Source: Caenicola sp034331105
GTDB lineage: Bacteria; Synergistota; Synergistia; Synergistales; Synergistaceae
Reading direction: 5' to 3'
DNA: 64,000 nt
NCBI GenBank assembly: GCA_034331105.1
Contig: JAXQGB010000015.1
Coordinates: 310,001-374,000 of the forward strand
Shown here: positions 50,806 through 59,551 of the stretch, one piece after another
Position numbering within the stretch: the first letter of the stretch is position 1
Layout of the letters: the number at the start of each line of letters is the position of its first letter
Position numbers and translations under genes: made by a program
The notes under the pieces: generated by a model
Databases searched by the model: none
The model's input: the letters and a program-made list of their open reading frames with translations, nothing else
What the model was told of the DNA's origin: nothing

Positions 50806-51626
50806 AATTTTTCCCTTATTTCCCGGATATCGGACCTTGTTGATCCGGGTATGATACCGCTCATTACAAGTTCTTCCTTGAGCACTGCTAAAGATGGTTT
50901 GGCAAAACCCATTTCCTTTAGTTCATTCTCCGGTATGGATAAAAAATCCTCTGTTTTTCCCTGCCATGATATTTGACCGTCTGTTACTACAACTGTCCTG
51001 TCTGAGTTAAGTATCTCGTCAAGCCTGTGTGTGACCTGCACGATAGTACGGCCGGAACAATGCTCTTTTTGGATCAGGTCAAGGAAACTTTTTCTCGATG
51101 CAGGATCCAGCATAGACATCGCTTCATCAAGCAGGAGAGATCCGGGTCTTATCGCTAAGACTCCTGCAAGCGCCAGCCTCTGCTTCTGACCTCCTGAGAG
51201 AGAAGATACAGCGTGTTTTCTTTTTTCCCAAAGTCCGACTCCAACAAGGGCGTCCTTTACTCTGCGCATGATCTCTTCGGATGGCAGCCCAAGATTTTCA
51301 GGTCCGAAAGCAGTGTCTTCTTCGACCACCGATGCGACTATCTGATCTTCAGGGTTCTGGAATACTATTGAGACTTTTGACCTTATCATCTCAACGCTCT
51401 TTGCCTCTTTCGTATCTGTCCCGTCAATAAAACAACAGCCCTGCGATGGTAGCAGCAGGGCATTGAACAATTTCAGCAAAGTAGATTTCCCAGACCCATT
51501 AGGTCCGAGGAGTGCTATCCACTCGCCGGCGCGGATTTCCAGATCTATGCCTTTAAGGACCTTTTTTTCAGTATCCGGATACTGGAACTCCGCGCCCTCG
51601 AGATAAAGGGTCGTACCTGAACTCAT
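50790..51626 (-). CDS. ecfA1: ECF transporter ATPase EcfA1
   Basis: About 278 residues of ABC ATPase. Walker A GPNGSGKST near residue 40, Q-loop FQNPEDQIV, signature LSGGQKQRLALAG near 140, and Walker B SLLLDEAMSMLDP near 160. ATG 51626 begins 4 bases after the rplQ stop. The reading above it overlaps rplQ and is not part of the protein. No separate promoter is visible. Confidence 0.95.
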   Translation of the reverse strand: MSSGTTLYLEGAEFQYPDTEKKVLKGIDLEIRAGEWIALLGPNGSGKSTLLKLFNALLLPSQGCCFIDGTDTKEAKSVEMIRSKVSIVFQNPEDQIVASVVEEDTAFGPENLGLPSEEIMRRVKDALVGVGLWEKRKHAVSSLSGGQKQRLALAGVLAIRPGSLLLDEAMSMLDPASRKSFLDLIQKEHCSGRTIVQVTHRLDEILNSDRTVVVTDGQISWQGKTEDFLSIPENELKEMGFAKPSLAVLKEELVMSGIIPGSTRSDIREIREKLCLSQ

Positions 51627-51630
51627 AAAA

Positions 51631-51984
51631 TTATTCGACCAGCTGTATAACCGCCATCTCGGAAGCATCGCCGACACGGGCGCCAAGTTTTACGATCCTT
51701 GTATAACCGCCTTTGCGGTCAGCATATTTGGGTCCAAGTTCATTGAAAAGCTTTGTTACAGCCTCTTTATGCGGCAAGCGTGCCACGACAAGACGACGGT
51801 CGCTGATGTTGCCTGATTTAGCCTTTGTAATAAGCTTCTCGGCTACTCTGCGTACTTCCTTTGCCCTGGTCGTTGTAGTCACAATGCTGCCCTCAATGAA
51901 GAGACTGGCTGCCATATTGCCAAGCATGGCCCACCTATGGGAGCTGCAGCGTCCCAACCGCCTTGTTGTAACGCGGTGTCTCAT
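51631..51984 (-). CDS. rplQ: 50S ribosomal protein L17
   Basis: 117 residues, full length: MRHRV...LGRCSSHRWAMLGNMAASL at the start, TTTTRAKEVRRVAEKLIT in the middle, GGYTRIVKLG near the end. It lies near the exit tunnel on the large subunit. Last ribosomal gene of the alpha operon, directly after rpoA and before ecfA1. Confidence 0.98.
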   Translation of the reverse strand: MRHRVTTRRLGRCSSHRWAMLGNMAASLFIEGSIVTTTTRAKEVRRVAEKLITKAKSGNISDRRLVVARLPHKEAVTKLFNELGPKYADRKGGYTRIVKLGARVGDASEMAVIQLVE

Positions 51985-53046
51985 TTAATTTTCCTCCTTT
52001 TGTTTCTCTTCATTCGTTTCAGCGATATCGTCTAAAGGTGTACTGATGTCACCGCTTAGATTCAAATCGAATTTTGAAAGTTTCTCTTCTATTTCCCTGA
52101 GCGATATCTTGCCTAGGTTGCGAATCTTGAGAAGGTCTTCCCTTGTTCTTGAAACCAGTTCACCTATCACATGAACTCCGCCGCGAAGAAGACAATTCTC
52201 ACTGCGGACGGAAAGTTCAAGATCGCGGACCGGTCTTGAGTATATTGAATTCTCACCCATTGGGAAGCCAGTCATTACAGGCTGTTTCTCAAAACCTGAG
52301 GCACCGGAAAGGACCTTTGTGTTTTCCTCACCTTTGATTATCTCTTCAAGTGCACTGCTGCCCGGACCTGCCAGTGAATCCACTATTGAAGAATAGTATC
52401 CTTTGAGGACCCTGCTGGCCTGGATAACAGCCGACTCCGGAGCAACTACTCCGTTCGTCCATATTTCAAGCGTAAGGCTGTCATAGTCAGTTCTCTGCCC
52501 CATACGCTTGTCCTGGATATCATACTTTACTCTTTTTACCGGTGAGTAAAGCACGTCCGTCTGAAGAGCGTCTACGGGCAGATATGAGGCACGGGGACGG
52601 TCAATCGGCAAGTATCCTGTCCCTGTACCTACATAAAGGTCCATAATCAGGGTGGAGCCATCTTCAAGAGTGCATATATATGCATCAGGATCCGGAAATT
52701 CCACTTCGCTGTCCGGTTCGATATCCGCAACTGTAACCGTTTTAGGCCCCTTAATTTCAAGCCTTAGCGTAGTTACAGCTGAGGAGTGACAGCGTACCGG
52801 TATATGTTTAAGGTTTACCAGAAGCTCAATTACATCCTCTTTTACACCTGGGACGGTACTGAACTCGTGGAGAACCCCCTCAATACGCACAGCAACAATA
52901 GCAGCACCACTGATAGAAGAGAGCAGAACTCTGCGAAGCGAGTTGCCCAGAGTTACCCCATAGCCAATCTCTAATGGCTCAATGGTAATTTTGCCGTATG
53001 ACGGGGTGGATTCTTGTACTATGATCTCATGGCGATCATGCTCCAT
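51985..53046 (-). CDS. rpoA: RNA polymerase alpha subunit
   Basis: 353 residues. The N-terminal assembly domain (GYGVTLGNSLRRVLLSS near residue 30) is joined to the C-terminal domain (about 265-330, SVRSENCLLRGGVHVIGELVSRTREDLLKIRNLGKISLREIEEKL), which binds UP elements and activators. An acidic tail follows. ATG 53046 has AGGTGG 8 bases upstream; the GTG at 53058 overlaps that site. The length exceeds E. coli alpha by about 24 residues, mostly in the linker and tail. Confidence 0.98.
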   Translation of the reverse strand: MEHDRHEIIVQESTPSYGKITIEPLEIGYGVTLGNSLRRVLLSSISGAAIVAVRIEGVLHEFSTVPGVKEDVIELLVNLKHIPVRCHSSAVTTLRLEIKGPKTVTVADIEPDSEVEFPDPDAYICTLEDGSTLIMDLYVGTGTGYLPIDRPRASYLPVDALQTDVLYSPVKRVKYDIQDKRMGQRTDYDSLTLEIWTNGVVAPESAVIQASRVLKGYYSSIVDSLAGPGSSALEEIIKGEENTKVLSGASGFEKQPVMTGFPMGENSIYSRPVRDLELSVRSENCLLRGGVHVIGELVSRTREDLLKIRNLGKISLREIEEKLSKFDLNLSGDISTPLDDIAETNEEKQKEEN

Positions 53047-53069
53047 ATTCTCCCCCACCTTTCGTTTCC

Positions 53070-53696
53070 CTAACGGGCATAAAATTCAACAACGAGCTGT
53101 TCGTTTACAGGTACTTCAATCTGCTCGCGAATTGGCACTGTCAGCACATTGCCGGTCATGGAATCAGGATTGAAGGAGAGCCACGCAGGAATGCTGCGCA
53201 CTGCCGCTGCTTCAGAATTTTCCTTTAAAAGGACAACGTCCCTGCTTCCCTCAGCAACAGCTAAAACATCTCCCGGCTTAAGAAGAGCACTGGGGATGTC
53301 CAGCTTGCGTCCATTAACTGTGAAGTGTCCGTGAGCTACCAGCTGCCTCGCCTGGCTCCTGCTGACTCCAAAACCAAGACGATAAACAATATTGTCTATG
53401 CGGCGCTCAAGGAGCTGGAGGAAGCTGTGTCCTGTCTGTCCTGGAAGCTTGGTTGCCTTTTCGTAAACTGCGCTGAACTGAGACTCGTTAAGTCCGTAAA
53501 AACGACGGAGTTTCTGCTTTTCTCTCAAACGAAGTCCATATTCGCTCATTTTGCTGCGGCGGGTACCATGCTGACCCGGCCTTGAATTACGCTTTGTAAG
53601 ACCGCACTTCTCTGTGTAGCAGCGGTCTCCCTTAAGAAAGAGCTTCGTCCCCTCTGCACGGCAAAGCCTGCAGACAGGTCCTGTGTATCTGCTCAT
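53070..53696 (-). CDS. rpsD: 30S ribosomal protein S4
   Basis: 208 residues with an S4 RNA-binding domain (RRIDNIVYRLGFGVSRSQARQLVAHGHFTVNG). The N-terminus carries Cys pairs (CRLCRAEG ... CYTEKCGLTKR) consistent with a zinc-binding (C+) S4. A primary 16S rRNA binder; in many bacteria it represses the alpha operon in which it sits here. Confidence 0.98.
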   Translation of the reverse strand: MSRYTGPVCRLCRAEGTKLFLKGDRCYTEKCGLTKRNSRPGQHGTRRSKMSEYGLRLREKQKLRRFYGLNESQFSAVYEKATKLPGQTGHSFLQLLERRIDNIVYRLGFGVSRSQARQLVAHGHFTVNGRKLDIPSALLKPGDVLAVAEGSRDVVLLKENSEAAAVRSIPAWLSFNPDSMTGNVLTVPIREQIEVPVNEQLVVEFYAR

Positions 53697-53721
53697 ACCA
53701 GTCTATTACCTCCTTTGTAGC

Positions 53722-54114
53722 CTACACGCGGCGCCGTTTGGGCGGGCGGCAGCCATTGTGCGGGATCGGGGTCGCATCTTTGATCACATTTACCTGCAGA
53801 CCTGCGGCCTGAAGCGAACGGATTGCCGATTCACGGCCAGGTCCGGGGCCTTTAACGATAACGTCGATCTCAACGACTCCGTTATCCTGGGCAACTTTAG
53901 CAGCCTGAGCAGCCGACATCTGTGCGGCATATGGAGTCGACTTACGAGCCCCCTTAAAACCAACGTTTCCTCCAGAAGCCCAGGAAAGCGCATTGCCCTG
54001 CTTATCAGTAAGCGTGACTATGGTGTTGTTGAATGTTGAAAAAATATGTGCAACGCCATAGCTTACATTTTTTCTTTCTTTACGTTTACGACTACGCTGT
54101 ACGCGTTTTGCCAC
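53722..54114 (-). CDS. rpsK: 30S ribosomal protein S11
   Basis: 130 residues, full length. It has GVAHIFSTFNNTIVTLTD, GPGPGRESAIRSLQAAGL, and the conserved end TPIPHNGCRPPKRRRV. It lines the platform near the mRNA exit. Between rpsM and rpsD. Confidence 0.98.
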   Translation of the reverse strand: MAKRVQRSRKRKERKNVSYGVAHIFSTFNNTIVTLTDKQGNALSWASGGNVGFKGARKSTPYAAQMSAAQAAKVAQDNGVVEIDVIVKGPGPGRESAIRSLQAAGLQVNVIKDATPIPHNGCRPPKRRRV

Positions 54115-54139
54115 CTGTTGTTCCCTCCTTGGTCAAGCC

Positions 54140-54517
54140 TTATTTCGTGGCTTTTTTCTTGCCAGCAACAGCCCTTTTCGGACCTTTGCGTGTGCGGGCA
54201 TTTGTCTTGGTCCTCTGACCGCGGACAGGAAGACCCTGACGATGTCTGAGACCACGGTAGCAACCTATATCCATAAGACGCTTGATGTTCATTGCTATCT
54301 CACGGCGAAGGTCACCTTCAACCTTATGATTGTTTTCAAGCTCCGCACGCAGCTTCTGCTCTTCCTCTTCAGTCAGGTCTTTTACCCTCGTGTTTGGGTT
54401 GATGCCAGTAGTTGTGATTATCTGCTGTGCAACTGCGGGACCTACTCCGAAAATGTAGGTAAGCGCTATCTCGATTCTCTTCTCACGCGGCAGGTCTACG
54501 CCGGCTATACGAGCCAT
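54140..54517 (-). CDS. rpsM: 30S ribosomal protein S13
   Basis: 125 residues. ARIAGVDLPREKRIEIALTYIFG is at the start. The end, RGLRHRQGLPVRGQRTKTNARTRKG plus a basic tail, contacts P-site tRNA. ATG 54517 is chosen, with AAGGAGG upstream; part of that site is the last codons of rpmJ. Confidence 0.98.
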   Translation of the reverse strand: MARIAGVDLPREKRIEIALTYIFGVGPAVAQQIITTTGINPNTRVKDLTEEEEQKLRAELENNHKVEGDLRREIAMNIKRLMDIGCYRGLRHRQGLPVRGQRTKTNARTRKGPKRAVAGKKKATK

Positions 54518-54521
54518 CCTG

Positions 54522-54647
54522 CTACCTCCTTGCACCCTGGCGCTGTTTATGACGCGGATTCCTGCTGCAAATCACACGTACAACACCATGGCGTTTGATT
54601 ATCCTGCAATACTCACAAATTGTCTTTACTGACGGTCTTACTTTCAT
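54522..54647 (-). CDS. rpmJ: 50S ribosomal protein L36
   Basis: 41 residues with the zinc-ribbon ligands Cys11, Cys14, Cys27 and His33 (the C+ form). The usual L36 ends at KQRQG. Here three extra residues (ARR) are encoded by bases that also form the AAGGAGG site of rpsM, 4 bases before its ATG. Lies between infA and rpsM. Confidence 0.96.
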   Translation of the reverse strand: MKVRPSVKTICEYCRIIKRHGVVRVICSRNPRHKQRQGARR

Positions 54648-54711
54648 TAATGCAGACCTCCTTGAGAAATACTGAAAATCCCTTTTCAGGAACTGAAACC
54701 AAAATTAATTT

Positions 54712-54930
54712 CTACTTGTACCTGTATGTGATCCGCCCGCGTGTAAGATCATAGGGCGAAAGCTGAAGCAATACACGATCTCCTGGAAGGATCCTTATAA
54801 AATGCATCCGCATTTTTCCAGAAACGTGAGCCAGTATCTTGTGTCCATTTTCCAGTTCTACCTGGAACATGGCGTTGGGCAGTGGCTCCACTACCTTGCC
54901 TTTTACTTCAATTACTTCTTCTTTGGCCAT
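54712..54930 (-). CDS. infA: Translation initiation factor IF-1
   Basis: A 72-residue S1-type OB fold: EVKGKVVEPLPNAMFQVELENGHKILAHVSGKMR, ending LTRGRITYRYK. It occupies the ribosomal A site during initiation. The gene order map-KOW-infA-rpmJ is the usual one. Confidence 0.98.
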   Translation of the reverse strand: MAKEEVIEVKGKVVEPLPNAMFQVELENGHKILAHVSGKMRMHFIRILPGDRVLLQLSPYDLTRGRITYRYK

Positions 54931-54939
54931 GCAGTAGCC

Positions 54940-55260
54940 TCAACCTCCCTGTCTCCAAGATGTGTCGCTGTTATCCAGAATCGCGGAAACCTTCTGTATC
55001 AACCAGCCGTTGTCCAGGGGTTTCCCGCCAGCAACACGCCCAGCCACATCTTCGAGATTCATTAGTGTCTTTTGAAGGTGCTTCACGTTCTTTTTTTTAG
55101 GCTTCCCGACTGGATAGTTGCTCCCGTCAGCTATGAAGACCCGTGTCTCACTTTCAATTCCCACCACTACGAAAAACTTTCCTTTGTTCTTTCCTTGGCG
55201 CACAAAGACCAAATCACCTGTTTTCAGAGACCCTTCCTGTAAATCGGGGGTCACTCCCAT
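54940..55260 (-). CDS. KOW-domain RNA-binding protein
   Basis: 106 residues. A KOW motif (GDLVFVRQGKNKGKFFVVVGIES near residue 15) resembles the fold of archaeal/eukaryotic L14e, L6e and L27e. A basic patch (GKPKKKNVKHLQKT) and a helical end follow. Small proteins of this kind occur between map and infA in Firmicutes and relatives; the role is unknown but probably ribosome-linked. Overlaps the map stop by 10 bases. Confidence 0.85.
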   Translation of the reverse strand: MGVTPDLQEGSLKTGDLVFVRQGKNKGKFFVVVGIESETRVFIADGSNYPVGKPKKKNVKHLQKTLMNLEDVAGRVAGGKPLDNGWLIQKVSAILDNSDTSWRQGG

Positions 55261-56021
55261 GGCGTCAGTATCTCCACGCCGTCAGGGGTAACAAGAAGAC
55301 TGTGCTCAAAATGAGCGGCATCGCTGCCGTCAGCTGTTACTACAGTCCAGTTGTCAGAAAGGTTTTTTACTTCTTCAGATCCTGACATGACCATCGGTTC
55401 AACACAGAAGGTCATTCCGGCCTTTAAAGTTATCCCGTTGCCGGGCTTCCCGTAATTCGGCACCTGTGGAGCTTCATGGAGCCTTCGTCCTATGCCGTGC
55501 CCAGCGTAATCCCTTACCAGGCCGAAACCTGAGGGGATCACCAGGCTTTCTATAGCATGTCCGATGTCTCCAAGTGTTGCACCGACTCTTACTTCGTTGA
55601 CTCCCCTGTGCAGTGACTCATGAGTGATGTCGAGCAGCCGCTGCCGATCGTCACTTATTTTGCCAACTGCAAAGGTACAGGCCGCATCTCCAAAAAAGCC
55701 ATTATAAGATGCTCCTGTGTCAATGCTTATGATATCGCCTTCCTGAAGCACTCTCTGTCTGGAAGGGATCCCGTGCACTATCTCATCATTCACAGAGGCA
55801 CAAATAGTACCGGGAAAAGGTGTGGATACCCATGGGACTTTGTAACCTTTAAACGCAGGTTTTGCATTCTCTTTTAAAACAAGAGCCTCCGCTGCCTGGT
55901 CCAGAGTATAGGTGTCAACACCCGGTTTTACCATGTCTTTCATAAGTCTCAGTATATCAGCGACAATACGTCCGGCATGGCGCATTTTTGCAAGATCACG
56001 ATCACTTTTGAAGGTAATCAT
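55251..56021 (-). CDS. map: Methionine aminopeptidase, type I
   Basis: 256 residues; removes the N-terminal Met from nascent proteins. Metal ligands are in the expected segments: SIDTGASYNGFFGDAACTF (two Asp), GHGIGRRLHEAP (His), TFCVEPMV (Glu) and HFEHSLLV (Glu). No N-terminal extension. ATG 56021 overlaps the adk stop by 4 bases (ATGA). Confidence 0.97.
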   Translation of the reverse strand: MITFKSDRDLAKMRHAGRIVADILRLMKDMVKPGVDTYTLDQAAEALVLKENAKPAFKGYKVPWVSTPFPGTICASVNDEIVHGIPSRQRVLQEGDIISIDTGASYNGFFGDAACTFAVGKISDDRQRLLDITHESLHRGVNEVRVGATLGDIGHAIESLVIPSGFGLVRDYAGHGIGRRLHEAPQVPNYGKPGNGITLKAGMTFCVEPMVMSGSEEVKNLSDNWTVVTADGSDAAHFEHSLLVTPDGVEILTPWE

Positions 56022-56668
56022 TCCCCTGCGCCCTTCATTTTTTCGAGAAGCTTCAAAACAACATCCTTTCCCCCGGCTGCATCTACCGAAACAAGAATAT
56101 CTTTGCTGCGGTAATAATCGATCAAAGGAGCGGTCTGTTCGTGGAAGACGGTAAGGCGGTTGCGAATAACGCTTTCTTTGTCGTCATTGCGCTGAATTAC
56201 TTCTCCGCCGCACTTATCACAGGTTCCTTCGACCTTTGCCGGTTTAAAGACTGTATTATAAATCTCACCGCAAGATTTGCATACTCTTCTTGTGGTAAGC
56301 CTCTGCACAACGATCTCATCATCCACGTCAAGTTGGACGACTGCATCAAGTGAAATGCTGAGTTTTTTCAAAATTGAATCAAGCGCTTCTGCCTGAGGCC
56401 TCGTCCTGGGAAATCCATCCAGCAGAAACCCTTCTTTGCAGTCAGGTTCTGAGAGCCTTGATTCTACCATTGCAACGATCACTGAGTCGGGGACAAGTTT
56501 TCCGGATTCCATATATCCCTTTGCATTTCTGCCAAGCTCGGTATCCGCTTTAACATTGGCCCTGAGTATATCTCCTGTCGAGATGTGGGCAACAGGAAAC
56601 TTTTGCCTGATGCTCTCAGCCTGAGTTCCTTTTCCTGAGCCGGGTGCTCCGATCAGAATGATACGCAT
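56018..56668 (-). CDS. adk: Adenylate kinase
   Basis: 216 residues, long form. P-loop GAPGSGKGTQ near residue 8, GFPRTRPQAEAL near 84. The LID carries a zinc site Cys-x2-Cys...Cys-x2-Cys (CKSCGEIYN ... CDKCGGE, about 129-155), typical of Gram-positive and deep-branching bacteria. ATG 56668 is 6 bases after GGAGG. Between secY and map. Confidence 0.97.
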   Translation of the reverse strand: MRIILIGAPGSGKGTQAESIRQKFPVAHISTGDILRANVKADTELGRNAKGYMESGKLVPDSVIVAMVESRLSEPDCKEGFLLDGFPRTRPQAEALDSILKKLSISLDAVVQLDVDDEIVVQRLTTRRVCKSCGEIYNTVFKPAKVEGTCDKCGGEVIQRNDDKESVIRNRLTVFHEQTAPLIDYYRSKDILVSVDAAGGKDVVLKLLEKMKGAGE

Positions 56669-56682
56669 CACATGCCTCCGAA

Positions 56683-57978
56683 TTACAATCTCAGAAGGCC
56701 GCCTGACTTACCTCCGCGGCGCTTCAGGATCCCTTCATAATGACGCATTATAAGCTGTCCCTCTATCTGATGTACAGTATCAAGAGCAACACCAACCACA
56801 ATAATTACGGCCGTTCCGCCAAAATAGAATGTGTTGATGTTCATAAGCCCTGTCATCATTGTCGGTACTACAGCAACTATCGCAAGTGCGACCGCACCTC
56901 CGAGAGTAATACGTCCCATCACCTTTTCGATGTAATCAGTGGTGGGTCTGCCTGGGCGTATGCCAAGGATAAACCCGCCGTTTTTCTTCATGTTCGTCGA
57001 TATATCTTCCGGCTTGAAAACTACTGCCGTATAGAAATATGAGAAGAAGATTATCATCGCAACATACAGGATAATGTAGATGGGGCTGCTTGGGCTGAAA
57101 GCGTTCTGTACGATCTGAGCAAAATTATGCTGGAAAAGACCAGCAATAGTATAGGGGAAAAGAAGTACCGATGAAGCAAAGATTATCGGTATTACCCCTG
57201 CCGTATTTACACGCAGAGGAATAAAGCTGCTCTGCCCTCCATACATTTTGTTGCCTACCATGCGCTTGGCATACTGAACTGGGAGACGGCGCTGACCCTC
57301 CTGGAGCATTACACATCCTGCAACTACGGCAACCATTACAGCAATTGCCATAAGTACTACCAGTATGTTCATTTCTCCGAGTCTTACCAGCGTAAAAGTT
57401 CTTATTATTGCTTCAGGTATCCTGACAACTATACCCGCAAAGATAAGAAGAGATATGCCGTTTCCTATGCCGTGGTCCGACATGACTTCACCAAGCCACA
57501 TAACAGCCACTGCACCGGTAGTAAGTGTAACAGCAACAAGTGCTATGTCCATCCAGCTGCCTGTGAATATACCTAGATTCCTGAGCCAGCCTGTCATTCC
57601 GACTGCCTGAATAAGTGCGAAGGCGATAGTGCCGTAACGTGTGTACTGCACCACTTTTTTCCGCCCTTCTTCTCCCTCTTTCTGCATCTTTTCAATGCTT
57701 GGCACAACAACTGCCAGCAGCTGCATGACAATGCTTGCATTAATGTAGGGAGTCACACCCAGAGCAAAAATACTGAATCTGCTGAGTGCGCCTCCTGCAA
57801 AGAGGTCCAGGAAACCTAACACGCCGCCCTGCTCAAAAAGCTTTCCAAGAGCAGCAGCATCGACACCCGGTGTCGGCATGTGTGCTCCAAGTCTGTAGAC
57901 AAACAACGCGGCCAAAGTAAAAAGTATCCGCCGCTTGAGGTCAGGCAGTCTGAAGGCATCCCGGAAGGAATCTAACAC
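56683..57978 (-). CDS. secY: Protein translocase subunit SecY
   Basis: 431 residues with ten transmembrane helices forming the protein-conducting channel. RRILFTLAALFVYRLGAHMPTPGVD is at the start, the plug region and GIGNGISLLIFAGI near residue 170, and IRPGRPTTDYIEKVMGRIT near 345. The start is GTG 57978 with GAGGTGA upstream. It follows rplO with no gap. Confidence 0.98.
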   Translation of the reverse strand: MLDSFRDAFRLPDLKRRILFTLAALFVYRLGAHMPTPGVDAAALGKLFEQGGVLGFLDLFAGGALSRFSIFALGVTPYINASIVMQLLAVVVPSIEKMQKEGEEGRKKVVQYTRYGTIAFALIQAVGMTGWLRNLGIFTGSWMDIALVAVTLTTGAVAVMWLGEVMSDHGIGNGISLLIFAGIVVRIPEAIIRTFTLVRLGEMNILVVLMAIAVMVAVVAGCVMLQEGQRRLPVQYAKRMVGNKMYGGQSSFIPLRVNTAGVIPIIFASSVLLFPYTIAGLFQHNFAQIVQNAFSPSSPIYIILYVAMIIFFSYFYTAVVFKPEDISTNMKKNGGFILGIRPGRPTTDYIEKVMGRITLGGAVALAIVAVVPTMMTGLMNINTFYFGGTAVIIVVGVALDTVHQIEGQLIMRHYEGILKRRGGKSGGLLRL

Positions 57979-58425
57979 TTAAATCACCTCGGCCTTTCCG
58001 CCGGCTGCTTCGATCTTGTTTGCAGCCGATGCGCTGTAGGCGTTAGCGTGCACTATAAGATTTTTTGATAATTCGCCGACACCGAGGATCTTTACTGGTT
58101 TGTCTGCACCGGATATCAGACGGAGAGCATAAAGGCCCTCTGCTGTAACTTCTGCTCCGGCATCAAAACGTTCTTCAAGATCCGCAACGTTGACTATTTC
58201 ATATCTGACGGCAAAACGGAAATTGCTGAATCCGCGTTTTGGGATACGGCGTGCAAGAGGCATCTGGCCGCCTTCAAAGTTGGCCTTTATCGATACGCCT
58301 GCTCTTGCCTTCTGTCCTTTATGCCCTTTGCCTGCGGTTTTGCCTTTACCGCTGCCCAGGCCCTGACCAAGACGTTTCTTCTTTTTACGTGAACCCTCTG
58401 CGGGACACAGTTCATGAAGATTCAT
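57979..58425 (-). CDS. rplO: 50S ribosomal protein L15
   Basis: 148 residues. The N-terminus is the usual basic Gly-rich stretch (GSRKKKKRLGQGLGSGKGKTAGKGHKGQKAR). GGQMPLARRIPKRGFSN follows, then the globular C-domain. Part of the spc operon between rpmD and secY. Confidence 0.98.
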   Translation of the reverse strand: MNLHELCPAEGSRKKKKRLGQGLGSGKGKTAGKGHKGQKARAGVSIKANFEGGQMPLARRIPKRGFSNFRFAVRYEIVNVADLEERFDAGAEVTAEGLYALRLISGADKPVKILGVGELSKNLIVHANAYSASAANKIEAAGGKAEVI

Positions 58426-58437
58426 GTCAGTACCTCC

Positions 58438-58620
58438 CTATTCCTCTACAGTCCATTCCAACAGATGGGGGATCGAATTGACCATTCCCATGATCTGCGG
58501 AGAATCCTCGTGACAGACTGTATCATTCAGCCTGTGAAAGCCAAGTGCCTTAATGATCCTCTCCTGACGGGGAGGGCGGCCAATTGTGCTTTTCTTCCAC
58601 GTAATTGTTACTTTAGCCAT
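58438..58620 (-). CDS. rpmD: 50S ribosomal protein L30
   Basis: 60 residues: VTITWKKSTIGRPPRQERIIKALGFHRLNDTV, the short bacterial form. Binds 23S and 5S regions. Between rpsE and rplO. Confidence 0.97.
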   Translation of the reverse strand: MAKVTITWKKSTIGRPPRQERIIKALGFHRLNDTVCHEDSPQIMGMVNSIPHLLEWTVEE

Positions 58621-58634
58621 TGTAGATCAACCTC

Positions 58635-59153
58635 CTACGCTTCCTTGCGGTCTTTGCCGCGCAGCCTGCGGATCTCTTCAGGAGTCCTAAGGTTTTTCAC
58701 TGCAGACATTGTCGCATAGGAAACATTGATCGGGTTTGAAGTTCTTCCGATTACCTTAGTCAGAATGTCTTTGACTCCGCCGAGTTCCACTATCGCACGC
58801 ACAGCTCCGCCGGCAATAACTCCGGTTCCCGGTGCTGCTGGGCGAAGAAGGACTTCTGCTGCTCCAAACTTTCCGATTATAGGATGGGGGATGGTATGCC
58901 CAACCTTCTTAAGATCGATCATGTTCTTCTTAGCATGCTCGATACCCTTGCGCATAGCCTCAGAAATTTCCTTGGCTTTGCCTATGCCGAGACCTACCTG
59001 ACTGACGCCGTCTCCTACAACCACAAGAACGCTGAAACGGAAACGTTTTCCGCCCTTTACGACCTTGCTTACCCTGTTGATCGAGACTATGCGTTCTGAA
59101 AGCTCAAGGCCTCTGCTGCTATAGGTTTTATTACTGGGTGTCTCTTTCGCCAC
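58635..59153 (-). CDS. rpsE: 30S ribosomal protein S5
   Basis: 172 residues. The double-stranded RNA-binding-like N-domain (ERIVSINRVSKVVKGGKRFRFSVLVVVGDG) is followed by GTGVIAGGAVRAIVELGGVKDILTK. Important for decoding accuracy. The start is GTG 59153, with GGAGGAGG upstream. Confidence 0.98.
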   Translation of the reverse strand: MAKETPSNKTYSSRGLELSERIVSINRVSKVVKGGKRFRFSVLVVVGDGVSQVGLGIGKAKEISEAMRKGIEHAKKNMIDLKKVGHTIPHPIIGKFGAAEVLLRPAAPGTGVIAGGAVRAIVELGGVKDILTKVIGRTSNPINVSYATMSAVKNLRTPEEIRRLRGKDRKEA

Positions 59154-59169
59154 GTTTCTCTGCCTCCTC

Positions 59170-59535
59170 CTAGAACTTCAGGCCGGCTTCGCGTGCCGCT
59201 TCTGCCAGGGCCTTGACTCTGCCATGATAGACATGTCCGCCGCGGTCAAAAACGACAGCAATGATTCCCTGGGCCAGAGCACGTTCAGCGATCAGCTTAC
59301 CAACTGCTTTTGCAGCTTCCTGGTTTCCGGTGCCCTTCATCTCCTTGAATGCCTGCTCCATTGTTGAAGCTGACACAAGTGTCCTTCCCTTTGCATCATC
59401 GATCACCTGAGCATATATGTGCTTCAGGCTTCCGAATACTGCAAGACGTGGACGCTCCACAGTGCCTGAGATAAGTTTCCTGAGGCGACGATGGCGGAGC
59501 TCCCGCATTTTATTGCGACTGCGATTACTGATCAA
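59170..59535 (-). CDS. rplR: 50S ribosomal protein L18
   Basis: 121 residues; 5S rRNA binder. RHRRLRKLISGTVERPRLAVFGSLKHIYAQVIDD, then FDRGGHVYHGRVKALAEAAREAGLKF at the end. The start is TTG 59535, with AAGGACG/GAGGTG upstream. Confidence 0.97.
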   Translation of the reverse strand: MISNRSRNKMRELRHRRLRKLISGTVERPRLAVFGSLKHIYAQVIDDAKGRTLVSASTMEQAFKEMKGTGNQEAAKAVGKLIAERALAQGIIAVVFDRGGHVYHGRVKALAEAAREAGLKF

Positions 59536-59551
59536 CGTCCTTCACCTCGCC

